Origin: Pelomonas sp. BJYL3
GTDB lineage: Bacteria > Pseudomonadota > Gammaproteobacteria > Burkholderiales > Burkholderiaceae_C
Reading direction: 5' to 3'
Assembly: GCF_027257975.1 (NCBI RefSeq)
Contig: NZ_JANZKX010000001.1
Coordinates: 620,001-684,000, forward strand
DNA length: 64,000 nt
Position 1 is the first letter of the stretch; the number at the start of each line of letters is the position of its first letter. Of this stretch, positions 1 to 7,261 are shown piece by piece. A program made the position numbers and the translations under genes. A model generated the notes under the pieces. The model was not told the DNA's origin. It ran no database searches and was given only the letters and a program-made list of their open reading frames with translations.

Positions 1-51
1 CATCAGGCTGGCAAGGGTGATCATGCCGAGGGCAGTCGGACGGGTTCGCAT
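1..51 (-). CDS. start of an exported protein, cut by window edge
   Basis: Only the first 17 codons are present (MRTRPTALGMITLASLM), read leftwards off the window. The positively charged start followed by a hydrophobic run looks like the beginning of a signal peptide. A good ribosome site (AAAGGAG, 8 bases before the ATG) supports the start. Nothing can be said about function. Confidence 0.55.
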   Translation of the reverse strand, partial: MRTRPTALGMITLASLM

Positions 52-180
52 GGCTGTCTCCTTTGTTGTGGCCAGGGGCAGCGACATGCTAGTTGAGCCG
101 CTGCTGATCCGCACATCGGAAACTACGAATGTGGGCACCTAGTGCACACAAGCGACGGCCGGATGCCCGCCGCGGGTCCC

Positions 181-1428
181 TCAGTCGAACTTGCGCCGGT
201 CCTCGATCACCCGGCCGTCATTGGGCAGGCTGCCGGGCGGCACAAACTGCACTTCGCCGCGCAGCTTGGTGACGTCGCGCAGGGCCGAGACCAGCAGATC
301 CGCCAGGCCTTCCGGCACGCTGGCCAGCTCCACTTCCAGGCGCATGCGGTCCTGGGCCAGCTCACCCTCCACCACCAGGCGGCCGCGGCCCAGCATGGGG
401 AAGCGCTTGAGCACCTCGCTCACCTGACCGGCGTGCACGAACATGCCACGCACCTTGGCGCTCTGGTCCGCTCGGCCCATCCAGCCCTTGATGCGGGCAT
501 TGGTGCGGCCCGTGGGGCAGGCGCCGGGCATCAGGGCGGAGAGATCGCCCGTGCCGAAGCGGATCAGCGGATAGTCCGGGTTCAGCGTGGTCACCACCAC
601 CTCGCCCACCTCGCCCTCGGCCACCGGATCCCCGGTGCCCGGGCGCACGATCTCGACGATCACGCCCTCGTCCAGCACCAGGCCTTCGCGGGCCGGGGTC
701 TCGTAGGCGATCAGGCCCAGATCGGCCGTGGCATAGCACTGGTAGCCGGCGATGCCGCGCTCCAGCAGCCAGTCACGCAAGGCCGAGGGGAAGGCCTCGC
801 CGCTGAGCAGGGCCTTGCGCAGGGACAGGGTCTGGCCGGCCTCGGCAGCCTTCTCCACGAGGATCTTGAGGAAGCTGGGCGTGCCGATGTAGCCGGTGGG
901 CCGCAGCTCGGCCATGGCCTGCAGCTGCAGCTCGGTGTTACCCACGCCGCCCGGGAAGACCGTGCAGCCCAGCGCGTGCGCGCCGCCTTCCATCATGGAG
1001 CCGGCCGGGGTCAGGTGGTAGCTGAAGCAGTTGTGCAGCAGCTCCCCGCCGCGCAGGCCGGCGGCATGCAGGGCGCGGGCCATGCGCCAGTAGTCGGGCC
1101 TCGCTCCCTCAGGCTCGTAGATCGTGCCGGGCGACTGGAACACCCGCCGCGCCGCGCCCCAGCCGATGGCCGAGAAGCCCCCGAAGGCATCGCCGCCCCC
1201 GGCGCGCACCGACTGCTGGCGCGCCAGCAGCTCGGACTTGCGCGTGACCGGCAGCCGGGCCAGGGCCGCACGGGAATCGATGCGGGCGGCGTCAACGCCG
1301 GCCAGCAGTTCCGCAAAGGCCCTCGTGTTCGCCTGCGCCTGCGCCACCTGCCGCGGCAGGGCCGCCATCAGCGCCGCCTCGCGCAGCTGCGGGTCGCGGG
1401 CCTCCAGGGCATCGTAGAACTCACTCAT
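181..1428 (-). CDS. phenylacetate-CoA ligase-like AMP-forming enzyme
   Basis: A 415-residue member of the PaaK branch of the adenylate-forming superfamily, which activates an aromatic or other carboxylic acid to an acyl-adenylate and then the CoA thioester in the cytoplasm. Visible landmarks are the family P-loop variant FQSPGTIYEPEG, the adenylate-binding YATADLGLIAYET, the FGTGDLS hinge segment and the GWMGRADQSAKVRGMFV C-terminal domain motif. The start chosen (MSEFYDAL) has GGAG 8 bases upstream and overlaps the preceding gene's stop by 8 bases; an in-frame GTG lies three codons earlier. It is the last gene of the minus-strand LIV transporter cluster, which suggests it activates the imported acid. 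The substrate cannot be read from sequence. Confidence 0.85.
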   Translation of the reverse strand: MSEFYDALEARDPQLREAALMAALPRQVAQAQANTRAFAELLAGVDAARIDSRAALARLPVTRKSELLARQQSVRAGGGDAFGGFSAIGWGAARRVFQSPGTIYEPEGARPDYWRMARALHAAGLRGGELLHNCFSYHLTPAGSMMEGGAHALGCTVFPGGVGNTELQLQAMAELRPTGYIGTPSFLKILVEKAAEAGQTLSLRKALLSGEAFPSALRDWLLERGIAGYQCYATADLGLIAYETPAREGLVLDEGVIVEIVRPGTGDPVAEGEVGEVVVTTLNPDYPLIRFGTGDLSALMPGACPTGRTNARIKGWMGRADQSAKVRGMFVHAGQVSEVLKRFPMLGRGRLVVEGELAQDRMRLEVELASVPEGLADLLVSALRDVTKLRGEVQFVPPGSLPNDGRVIEDRRKFD

Positions 1429-1720
1429 CGGCATCACTCCAGCCAGAGAGGTTTTTCTTCACCAGGGCCAGGAAGTCGCGCAGCTGCGCGCTGTCCTTGA
1501 CCGTCTTCTCGATCCATTCGGGCGTGCGCGCCGGCCGCTTCACGATCGCCACCTTCAGCGTCGAGCCGTCCACCGCCGCCCGGGCGATGGCCGTGCCGCG
1601 CCGCTCGAAGCGCCCTTCCCGCTCCGTCAGCCCCAGCTCACGCAGGTCCCGCCGCAGCTTCTGCAGCGCCTCGTCCGGCTTGAAGGCCGGCAGAGCAAAA
1701 CCCCAGTTCCCATCGCTCAT
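1421..1720 (-). CDS. conserved hypothetical protein, 99 aa
   Basis: A small soluble, charged protein with a start SDGNWGFALPAF and an end KKNLSGWSDADE. I do not recognise a domain. It sits translationally coupled (8-base overlap) upstream of the PaaK-like ligase. Its first residues resemble those of the tiny open frame just upstream (MSSDNDWGFV), so the two may derive from one ancestral gene. Coding is supported by the tight overlap and absence of rare-codon runs. Function unknown. Confidence 0.6.
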   Translation of the reverse strand: MSDGNWGFALPAFKPDEALQKLRRDLRELGLTEREGRFERRGTAIARAAVDGSTLKVAIVKRPARTPEWIEKTVKDSAQLRDFLALVKKNLSGWSDADE

Positions 1721-1726
1721 GGCCTC

Positions 1727-1906
1727 TCACCTCATGAATTGGCTCGCCGCGTCGTCATACACAAAGAGCGCCCGGCCCAGCCGGCGCTCGCCCCACGCGA
1801 CGCCCGAGGATCCGGCTTTGCCGGTCCTTCGGGCGTGCCCCCTTGAGGGGGCCGGCGAAGCCGGTAGGGGGTGGTTCACGAATCCCCAGTCGTTGTCGCT
1901 ACTCAT
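1727..1906 (-). CDS. possible 59-aa ORF built across a REP-like element
   Basis: An open frame beginning MSSDNDWGFV and ending FVYDDAASQFMR runs straight through a copy of the dispersed palindromic element and stops 9 bases before the start of the next gene. The native-looking ends and the element-derived middle (PAPSRGHARRTGKAGSSG) suggest a small gene into which the element inserted in frame. The ribosome site is weak (GGGG). It could equally be non-coding. Confidence 0.3.
   Translation of the reverse strand: MSSDNDWGFVNHPLPASPAPSRGHARRTGKAGSSGVAWGERRLGRALFVYDDAASQFMR
1767..1873 (-). repeat. dispersed palindromic element, copy A
   Basis: Read on the minus strand it contains CCCCCTACCGG, the hairpin GCCCCCTCAAGGGGGC, CCGGCAAAGCCGG, then the hairpin GAGCGCCGGC...GGGCGCTC. 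The same modules in the same order recur at 1930-2008 (first half), 42628-42755 and, degenerate, near 61404-61590. It is likely a REP/MITE-like intergenic element that may also act as a transcription-termination or mRNA-stability hairpin. Confidence 0.75.
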
Positions 1907-1929
1907 TGCATGCCCCGATTGATCGAGTG

Positions 1930-2008
1930 ACGCCCGAGGATCCGGCTTCGCCGGTCCTTCGGGAGTGCCCCCTTGAGGGGGCGGCCGAAGGCCGTAGGGG
2001 GTGGGTCA
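1930..2008 (-). repeat. dispersed palindromic element, copy B (first half)
   Basis: It begins immediately at the livF stop codon and reads CCACCCCCTACGGCCTTCGG, GCCCCCTCAAGGGGGC, then CCGGCGAAGCCGGATCCTCG on the minus strand. It is very similar to copy A but lacks the GAGCGCC...GGGCGCTC module. Position just after a stop codon fits a terminator-like role. Confidence 0.75.
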
Positions 2009-2812
2009 TGCCAACCAGCGCTTGCGCCGCTTGTAGCTCTTGACGTCCTTGAAGCTCTTGCGGTCCCCGCCGCCCATGCCCAGGTAGAACTCCTTGACGT
2101 CCTCGTTCTCGCGCAGGTCCTTCGCCTCGCCGTCCATCACCACACGCCCGTTCTCCAGGATGTAGCCGTAGTCGGCGTAGCGCAGGGCCATGTTGGTGTT
2201 CTGCTCGGCCAGCAGGAAGGTGGTGCCCTCCTTGCTGTTGAGGTCCTTCACGATCTCGAAGACCTCTTCGACGATCTGCGGCGCCAGGCCCATGGAGGGC
2301 TCGTCCAGCAGCACCATCTTCGGATTGGCCATCAGCGCGCGGCCGATGGCGCACATCTGCTGCTCGCCGCCCGAGGTGTAGGCCGCCTGGCTGGTGCGGC
2401 GGGTCTTGAGGCGGGGGAAGTAGTTGTAGACCTTCTCCAGCGTCTGCTGCACCGCGGCCTTGCCGTCGCGGCGCGTGTAGGCGCCGGTCATCAGGTTCTC
2501 CTCGATGCTCAGGTGGGCGAAGCAGTGCCGCCCCTCCATCACCTGCACCACGCCGCGGTTGACCATGTCGGCGGTGGAGAGCTTCTCGATGCGTTCGCCG
2601 CGCAGCTCGATCGAGCCCTTGGTCACCTCGCCCCGCTCACCCTCCAGCAGGTTGGAGACGGCGCGCAGCGTGGTCGTCTTGCCCGCGCCATTGCCGCCCA
2701 GGAGGGCCACAATGCCGCCCTCCTTCACCTGCAGCGACACGCCCTTCAGCACGAGGATCACATGGTTGTAGATCACCTCGATGCCGTTGACGTTCAGAAG
2801 CACATTGCTCAT
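2006..2812 (-). CDS. livF: LIV-type ABC transporter ATP-binding protein LivF
   Basis: A 268-residue ATPase of the branched-chain amino acid/amide (HAAT) transporter family. Walker A is GGNGAGKTT, the signature-like region is TSGGEQQM and Walker B is MVLLDEPSMGL. It energises the LivH/LivM pore together with LivG. The start MSNVLLNVN is preferred over an upstream ATG because AAAGG lies 6 bases ahead of it. It is separated from the binding-protein gene by a GC-rich stretch (2813-3005) with CCCCGCGGGGGCGGGG-type inverted repeats. Confidence 0.92.
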   Translation of the reverse strand: MSNVLLNVNGIEVIYNHVILVLKGVSLQVKEGGIVALLGGNGAGKTTTLRAVSNLLEGERGEVTKGSIELRGERIEKLSTADMVNRGVVQVMEGRHCFAHLSIEENLMTGAYTRRDGKAAVQQTLEKVYNYFPRLKTRRTSQAAYTSGGEQQMCAIGRALMANPKMVLLDEPSMGLAPQIVEEVFEIVKDLNSKEGTTFLLAEQNTNMALRYADYGYILENGRVVMDGEAKDLRENEDVKEFYLGMGGGDRKSFKDVKSYKRRKRWLA

Positions 2813-3005
2813 AGCTGGCCTTTCACTCGGCACGATTCACTCGAGACAGCACCGCCCGCGATGCTGTGTCCAGCCCCCGCAGGAAGTTCCCCGCCCCGCG
2901 GGGGCGGGGACAGGGGTGGGGTCACTGTGCCCCGCCCTCCTGGAGGGCGGGGATGGGGTGGGAGCTCACAGGAACTCCGGCCCCGCCGGAAGGCAGCCAG
3001 TCCGA

Positions 3006-4337
3006 TCAGGACTGGCAGTCTTCCGGCGTCCTGCGCTGCATCTTCTTCTCGGCCGCGTACTTGTCCGCCGTGCTCTTCACCAGCGGCTTGATGATCTGCT
3101 CATCCGCCTGGTACCAGTCGCCGACGAAGTTCCACTTCTTGCCATCCCAGGTATGCACGCGGGCCCAGTTGGCGCCCATGTGGTCGGCGCAGGAAGTCGA
3201 GACCGGACGCATCACGCCGGCCAGGCCCAGGGCGTCGAGCTTCTTCTGGTCCAGGGCCAGGTTCTCCAGACCCCAGCGGACCTGCTCGCCCGTCATGACC
3301 TTGCCCTTGCCGAAGCGCTCCTGCGCGCGGCGCACGCCTTCCACGCCCATGGCCGCGGACAGCAGGCCGCGCATGTACAGCACCTGGCCGACTTCTTCCT
3401 TCGGGCCCGTGCCCTGGCCCTTGCCGTGCAGCTCCTTGAGGATGTCCTGCGCGACCTTGGACTGCGGCTCGGCACCATGCTGCATGGTCACGGCGCTGTA
3501 GCCCTTGGCGCCCTCGCCCACGTCCTTGACGTCAGGCTCGGCACCGGCCCACCAGACGCCGTACATCTTCTCGCGCGGATAGCCGGTGGCCTGCGCCTCC
3601 TTCAGCGCGGTGGAGTTCATCACGCCCCAGCCCCACAGGAAGACGAAGTCCGGCCGGCTCTGGCGCACCTGCAGCCAGGTGGCCTTCTGCTCCACGCCCG
3701 GCGCCGTCACCGGCAGCAGCTGCAGCTCGAAGCCGTGCAGCTTGGCGCGCTCCTGCAGCAGCGGGATCGGCTCCTTGCCATAGGGGCTGTCGTGGTAGAC
3801 CAGGGCGATCTTCTTGCCCTTGATCTTGTCCCAGCCGCCTTCCTTCTTGACCACGTGCTGCAGCAGCACGTCGGCGGCCACCCAGTAGGTGCCCAGCAGC
3901 GGGAAGTTCCACTTGAAGACGCCGCCGTCCTGGCTCTCGCTGCGGCCGTAGCCGGCGGTGATCAGGGGGATCTTGTCCACGGGCGCCTTCTCGGTCAGCG
4001 CGAAGGTGGCGCCGGTCGAGAGCGGCTGGAACAGCGTCGCGCCCTTGCCCTTGAGACGCTCATAGCACTCCACCGAACGGTCGGTGGCATAGCCCGTCTC
4101 GCACTCCTCGAAGGTGATCTTGACGCCGTTGATGCCGCCCTTGGCATTGATCAGCTTCAGGTAGTCCACATAGCCATTGGCCCAGGGCGTGCCGTTGGGC
4201 GCGTAGGCGCCGGTGCGGTACACCAGCACGGGGAAGAACTGTTCCTTGGCATCAGCGGCAGCCACCGAGGTGGACAGCCCGGCCAGACATGCCGACACGA
4301 CGGTGGCGGCGATTGCAAGCGACTTCAGTTTCAACAT
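3006..4337 (-). CDS. ABC transporter periplasmic substrate-binding protein (LivK-like)
   Basis: A 443-residue type I periplasmic binding protein of the HAAT family. It starts with a clear signal peptide (MLKLKSLAIAATVVSACLAG, cleavage near SVAAADA) and continues with the mature start FFPVLVYRTGAYAPNGTPWANG. GGAGACAGGCACC precedes the ATG, and a longer open frame upstream is not needed. At over 400 residues it is longer than a typical LivK, like the binding proteins found beside acyl-CoA ligases in Burkholderiales, so the ligand is more likely an organic acid than leucine; that is inference. Confidence 0.9.
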   Translation of the reverse strand: MLKLKSLAIAATVVSACLAGLSTSVAAADAKEQFFPVLVYRTGAYAPNGTPWANGYVDYLKLINAKGGINGVKITFEECETGYATDRSVECYERLKGKGATLFQPLSTGATFALTEKAPVDKIPLITAGYGRSESQDGGVFKWNFPLLGTYWVAADVLLQHVVKKEGGWDKIKGKKIALVYHDSPYGKEPIPLLQERAKLHGFELQLLPVTAPGVEQKATWLQVRQSRPDFVFLWGWGVMNSTALKEAQATGYPREKMYGVWWAGAEPDVKDVGEGAKGYSAVTMQHGAEPQSKVAQDILKELHGKGQGTGPKEEVGQVLYMRGLLSAAMGVEGVRRAQERFGKGKVMTGEQVRWGLENLALDQKKLDALGLAGVMRPVSTSCADHMGANWARVHTWDGKKWNFVGDWYQADEQIIKPLVKSTADKYAAEKKMQRRTPEDCQS

Positions 4338-4390
4338 GGTGCCTGTCTCCTTGGCGTTTGCACTCGTGGTGCTGTTTTGAAACGGTGTGA

Positions 4391-5455
4391 TCAATGGGGG
4401 AAGGGCCAGAGGCGCAGCTTCTCTTTCGCGGTGGCCCACAGGCGCGCGATGCCGTGCGGCTCGACGATCAGGAAGAAGACGATCAGCGCGCCGAAGATCA
4501 TGAACTCCAGGTGCGCCGCCGTCTCGGTGCCCAACGGGATGCCCAGCCAGTGCGGGATCTGGTTCAGCAGGATGGGCAGCACGATGATGAAGGCCGCGCC
4601 GAAGAAGGCGCCGGAGATCGAGCCCAGGCCGCCGATGATCACCATGAACAGGAGCTGGAAGCTGCGGTCGATGGAGAAGGCGGCCGGCTCCCAGGATCCC
4701 AGGTGCACGAAGCCCCACAGCGCGCCGGCCACGCCCACGATGAAGCTGGACACCGCGAAGGCGCTGAGCTTGGCGTAGACCGGGCGGATGCCGATCACGC
4801 TGGCGGCCACGTCCATGTCGCGCATGGCCATCCATTCGCGGCCCACGGCCGAGCGCACCAGGTTCTTGGTCAGCAGCGCGAACAGCGCCAGCACGCTGAG
4901 GCAGAAGAGGTACTTCTGCACCGGCGTCTCGATGGGCAGGCCGAAGACCTGCAGGTCAGAGACCGAGACATTGCCCGAGGTGGAGTCATGCGTGAACCAC
5001 TTGATGCGCAGGAAGGCCCAGTCGCAGAAGAACTGCGCCGCCAGCGTCGCCACGGCCAGGTAGAGACCGCGGATGCGCAGCGAGGGGATGCCGAAGAACA
5101 CGCCGACCAGCGTGGCGCAGAAGCCGCCGCCCAGCAGCGAGAGGATCAGGGGCAGGCCCTCCAGCCGCACATGGAAGTTGTAGGCCGCATAGGCGCCCAC
5201 GGCCATGAAGGCGCCTGTGCCCAGCGAGATCTGCCCGCAGTAGCCCACCAGCACGTTCAGGCCCAGGGCGGCGAGGGAGAGGATCAGGAAGGGGATCAGG
5301 ATGGCGCGGAACAGGTATTCCGAGGCCAGCAGCGGCACACCGACGAAGGCCAGGGCCAGCAGCAGCACGATGAAGATGGCGTCCTGGCGGATGGGAAAGA
5401 TCTGGCTGTCGGCGCTGTAGCTCGTCTTGAACTGGCCGTTCTCGCGGTAGAGCAT
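4391..5455 (-). CDS. livM: LIV-type ABC transporter permease LivM
   Basis: A 354-residue polytopic inner-membrane permease. It has a hydrophilic N-terminus (MLYRENGQFKTSYSADSQIF), multiple membrane segments, the family motif GLNVLVGYCGQISLGTGAFM and a C-terminal IVEPHGIARLW. The start has GGAGACACCC directly upstream. It lies between the binding protein and livH and pairs with LivH to form the pore. Confidence 0.92.
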   Translation of the reverse strand: MLYRENGQFKTSYSADSQIFPIRQDAIFIVLLLALAFVGVPLLASEYLFRAILIPFLILSLAALGLNVLVGYCGQISLGTGAFMAVGAYAAYNFHVRLEGLPLILSLLGGGFCATLVGVFFGIPSLRIRGLYLAVATLAAQFFCDWAFLRIKWFTHDSTSGNVSVSDLQVFGLPIETPVQKYLFCLSVLALFALLTKNLVRSAVGREWMAMRDMDVAASVIGIRPVYAKLSAFAVSSFIVGVAGALWGFVHLGSWEPAAFSIDRSFQLLFMVIIGGLGSISGAFFGAAFIIVLPILLNQIPHWLGIPLGTETAAHLEFMIFGALIVFFLIVEPHGIARLWATAKEKLRLWPFPH

Positions 5456-5485
5456 GGGTGTCTCCTGCTTTCTTGTTCTGGTCGC

Positions 5486-6415
5486 TCAGACGCGGTCGAT
5501 GATCTTCTCGCCGAAGAGGCCCTGCGGACGCACCAGCAGGAAGACGAGGGCCAGCACATAGGCAAACCAGATCTCGATGCCGCCGCCCAGCATGGGGCCG
5601 AGGTAGACCTCCGAGACCTTCTCGCCCACGCCGATCAGAAGCCCGCCGATGATGGCGCCCGGCACCGAGGTCAGGCCGCCCAGGATCACCACCGGTAGCG
5701 CCTTCAGCGCCACCAGCGAGAGCGAGAACTGCACGCCCAGCTTGGAGCCCCAGATGATGCCGGCCACCAGCGCGACAAAGCCCGCCACGCTCCACACGAT
5801 GATCCAGATGCGCGACAGCGGGATGCCGATGGACTGCGCCGCCTGGTGGTCATCCGCCACCGCACGCAGCGCGCGGCCCGTGGCCGTCTTCTGGAAGAAC
5901 AGGGCCAGCAGCGCGACGAGGCCCGCCGCGATCAGCGCGGCCACCAGGTCTTCCTGATTGACCAGCACGCCGCCCTCGAAGGTTTTCTCGAAGAGGAAGA
6001 GCGGGTCCTTGGGCAGGCCGATGTCGATCTTGTAGATGTCCGAGCCGAACAGGGTCTGGCCCAGGCCCTCGAGAAAGTAGGTGATGCCCAGCGTGGCCAT
6101 CAAGAGCGTGATGCCTTCCTGGTTCACGAGCTTGCCCAGCACGAAGCGCTCGATGGCCCAGGCCACCGCCACCATCACCGCGCAGGCCGCGGCAAAGGCC
6201 AGCACATTGGCCAGCACGGGGTTGTCGAAGCCCAGCCACTTCGGGATCCATTCCGAGAAGCGGGCCATGGCCAGGGCCGCGAACAGCACCATGGCACCTT
6301 GCGCGAAGTTGAAGACCCCCGAGGCCTTGAAGATCAGCACGAAGCCCAGGGCGATCAGGGAGTACAGCATGCCCGTCATCAGGCCGCCGAACACGGTTTC
6401 AAGGAGGAATCCCAT
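5486..6415 (-). CDS. livH: LIV-type ABC transporter permease LivH
   Basis: A 309-residue polytopic permease beginning MGFLLETVFGGLMTGMLYSL, with the characteristic VFNFAQGAM motif and a C-terminal VRPQGLFGEKI. Length and order match LivH. It is 30 bases upstream of livM and 12 bases downstream of livG in the same direction, so all are probably one transcript. Confidence 0.92.
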   Translation of the reverse strand: MGFLLETVFGGLMTGMLYSLIALGFVLIFKASGVFNFAQGAMVLFAALAMARFSEWIPKWLGFDNPVLANVLAFAAACAVMVAVAWAIERFVLGKLVNQEGITLLMATLGITYFLEGLGQTLFGSDIYKIDIGLPKDPLFLFEKTFEGGVLVNQEDLVAALIAAGLVALLALFFQKTATGRALRAVADDHQAAQSIGIPLSRIWIIVWSVAGFVALVAGIIWGSKLGVQFSLSLVALKALPVVILGGLTSVPGAIIGGLLIGVGEKVSEVYLGPMLGGGIEIWFAYVLALVFLLVRPQGLFGEKIIDRV

Positions 6416-6427
6416 CGCTGTGGTCCT

Positions 6428-7234
6428 TCAGTGCGAGGTGCCCAGATAGGCACGGATCACGTCTTCGTTGGCGCGGACTTCATCGGGAATGCCATCCCCG
6501 ATCTTCTTGCCGTAGTCCAGCACCACCACGCGGTCGGAGATGTCCATCACCACGCCCATGTCGTGCTCGATCAGTACGATGGTCGTGCCGAACTCGTCGT
6601 TCACGTCCAGGATGAAGCGGCACATGTCCTGCTTCTCCTCCACGTTCATGCCGGCCATGGGCTCGTCCAGCAGCAGCACCTGCGGCTCCATGGCCAGGGC
6701 GCGGCCCAGGTCCACGCGCTTTTGCAGGCCGTAGGGCAGGCGGCCCACCGGCGTCTTGCGGAAGGGCTGGATCTCGAGGAAGTCGATGATGCGCTCGACC
6801 TTCTCGCGCTGCGCCACCTCCTCCGCCTCCGCCTTGCTGAAGCCGAAGGGATTGCGGAAGGCCTGCTGGAAGAGGTTGCTCTTCATGTGGAGGGTGCGGC
6901 CGGCCATGATGTTGTCCAGCACGCTCATGCCCTTGAAGAGCGCGAGGTTCTGGAAGGTGCGGGCGATGCCCATCTCCGCCACCTGGCGCGAGTTCATGTG
7001 CTTGAAGGTCTGGCCCTTGAAGCTGATCTGCCCCTGCGTGGGGTGGTAGACCCCGTTGATGCAGTTGAGCATGGAACTCTTGCCCGCGCCGTTGGGGCCG
7101 ATGATGGAACGGATCTCGTGCTCGCGGACGTTGAAGCTGATGTCGGTCAGGGCCTTCACCCCGCCGAAGGCCAGGGAGATGTTCTTGACCTCCAGGATCA
7201 CGTCGCCGATCTTCTTGCTGCTGCTCGTGCTCAT
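6428..7234 (-). CDS. livG: LIV-type ABC transporter ATP-binding protein LivG
   Basis: A 268-residue ATPase with Walker A GPNGAGKSS, signature-equivalent LPYGLQKRVDLGRAL and Walker B VLLLDEPMAGM. The signature serine-glycine is replaced by LPYGLQKR, as is common in LivG proteins. It works with LivF. The gene follows the acyl-CoA synthetase by 27 bases, so the transporter and ligase are presumably co-transcribed. Confidence 0.92.
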   Translation of the reverse strand: MSTSSSKKIGDVILEVKNISLAFGGVKALTDISFNVREHEIRSIIGPNGAGKSSMLNCINGVYHPTQGQISFKGQTFKHMNSRQVAEMGIARTFQNLALFKGMSVLDNIMAGRTLHMKSNLFQQAFRNPFGFSKAEAEEVAQREKVERIIDFLEIQPFRKTPVGRLPYGLQKRVDLGRALAMEPQVLLLDEPMAGMNVEEKQDMCRFILDVNDEFGTTIVLIEHDMGVVMDISDRVVVLDYGKKIGDGIPDEVRANEDVIRAYLGTSH

Positions 7235-7261
7235 GCCTTGTGCTTTCGTGACTGGGCGTGA

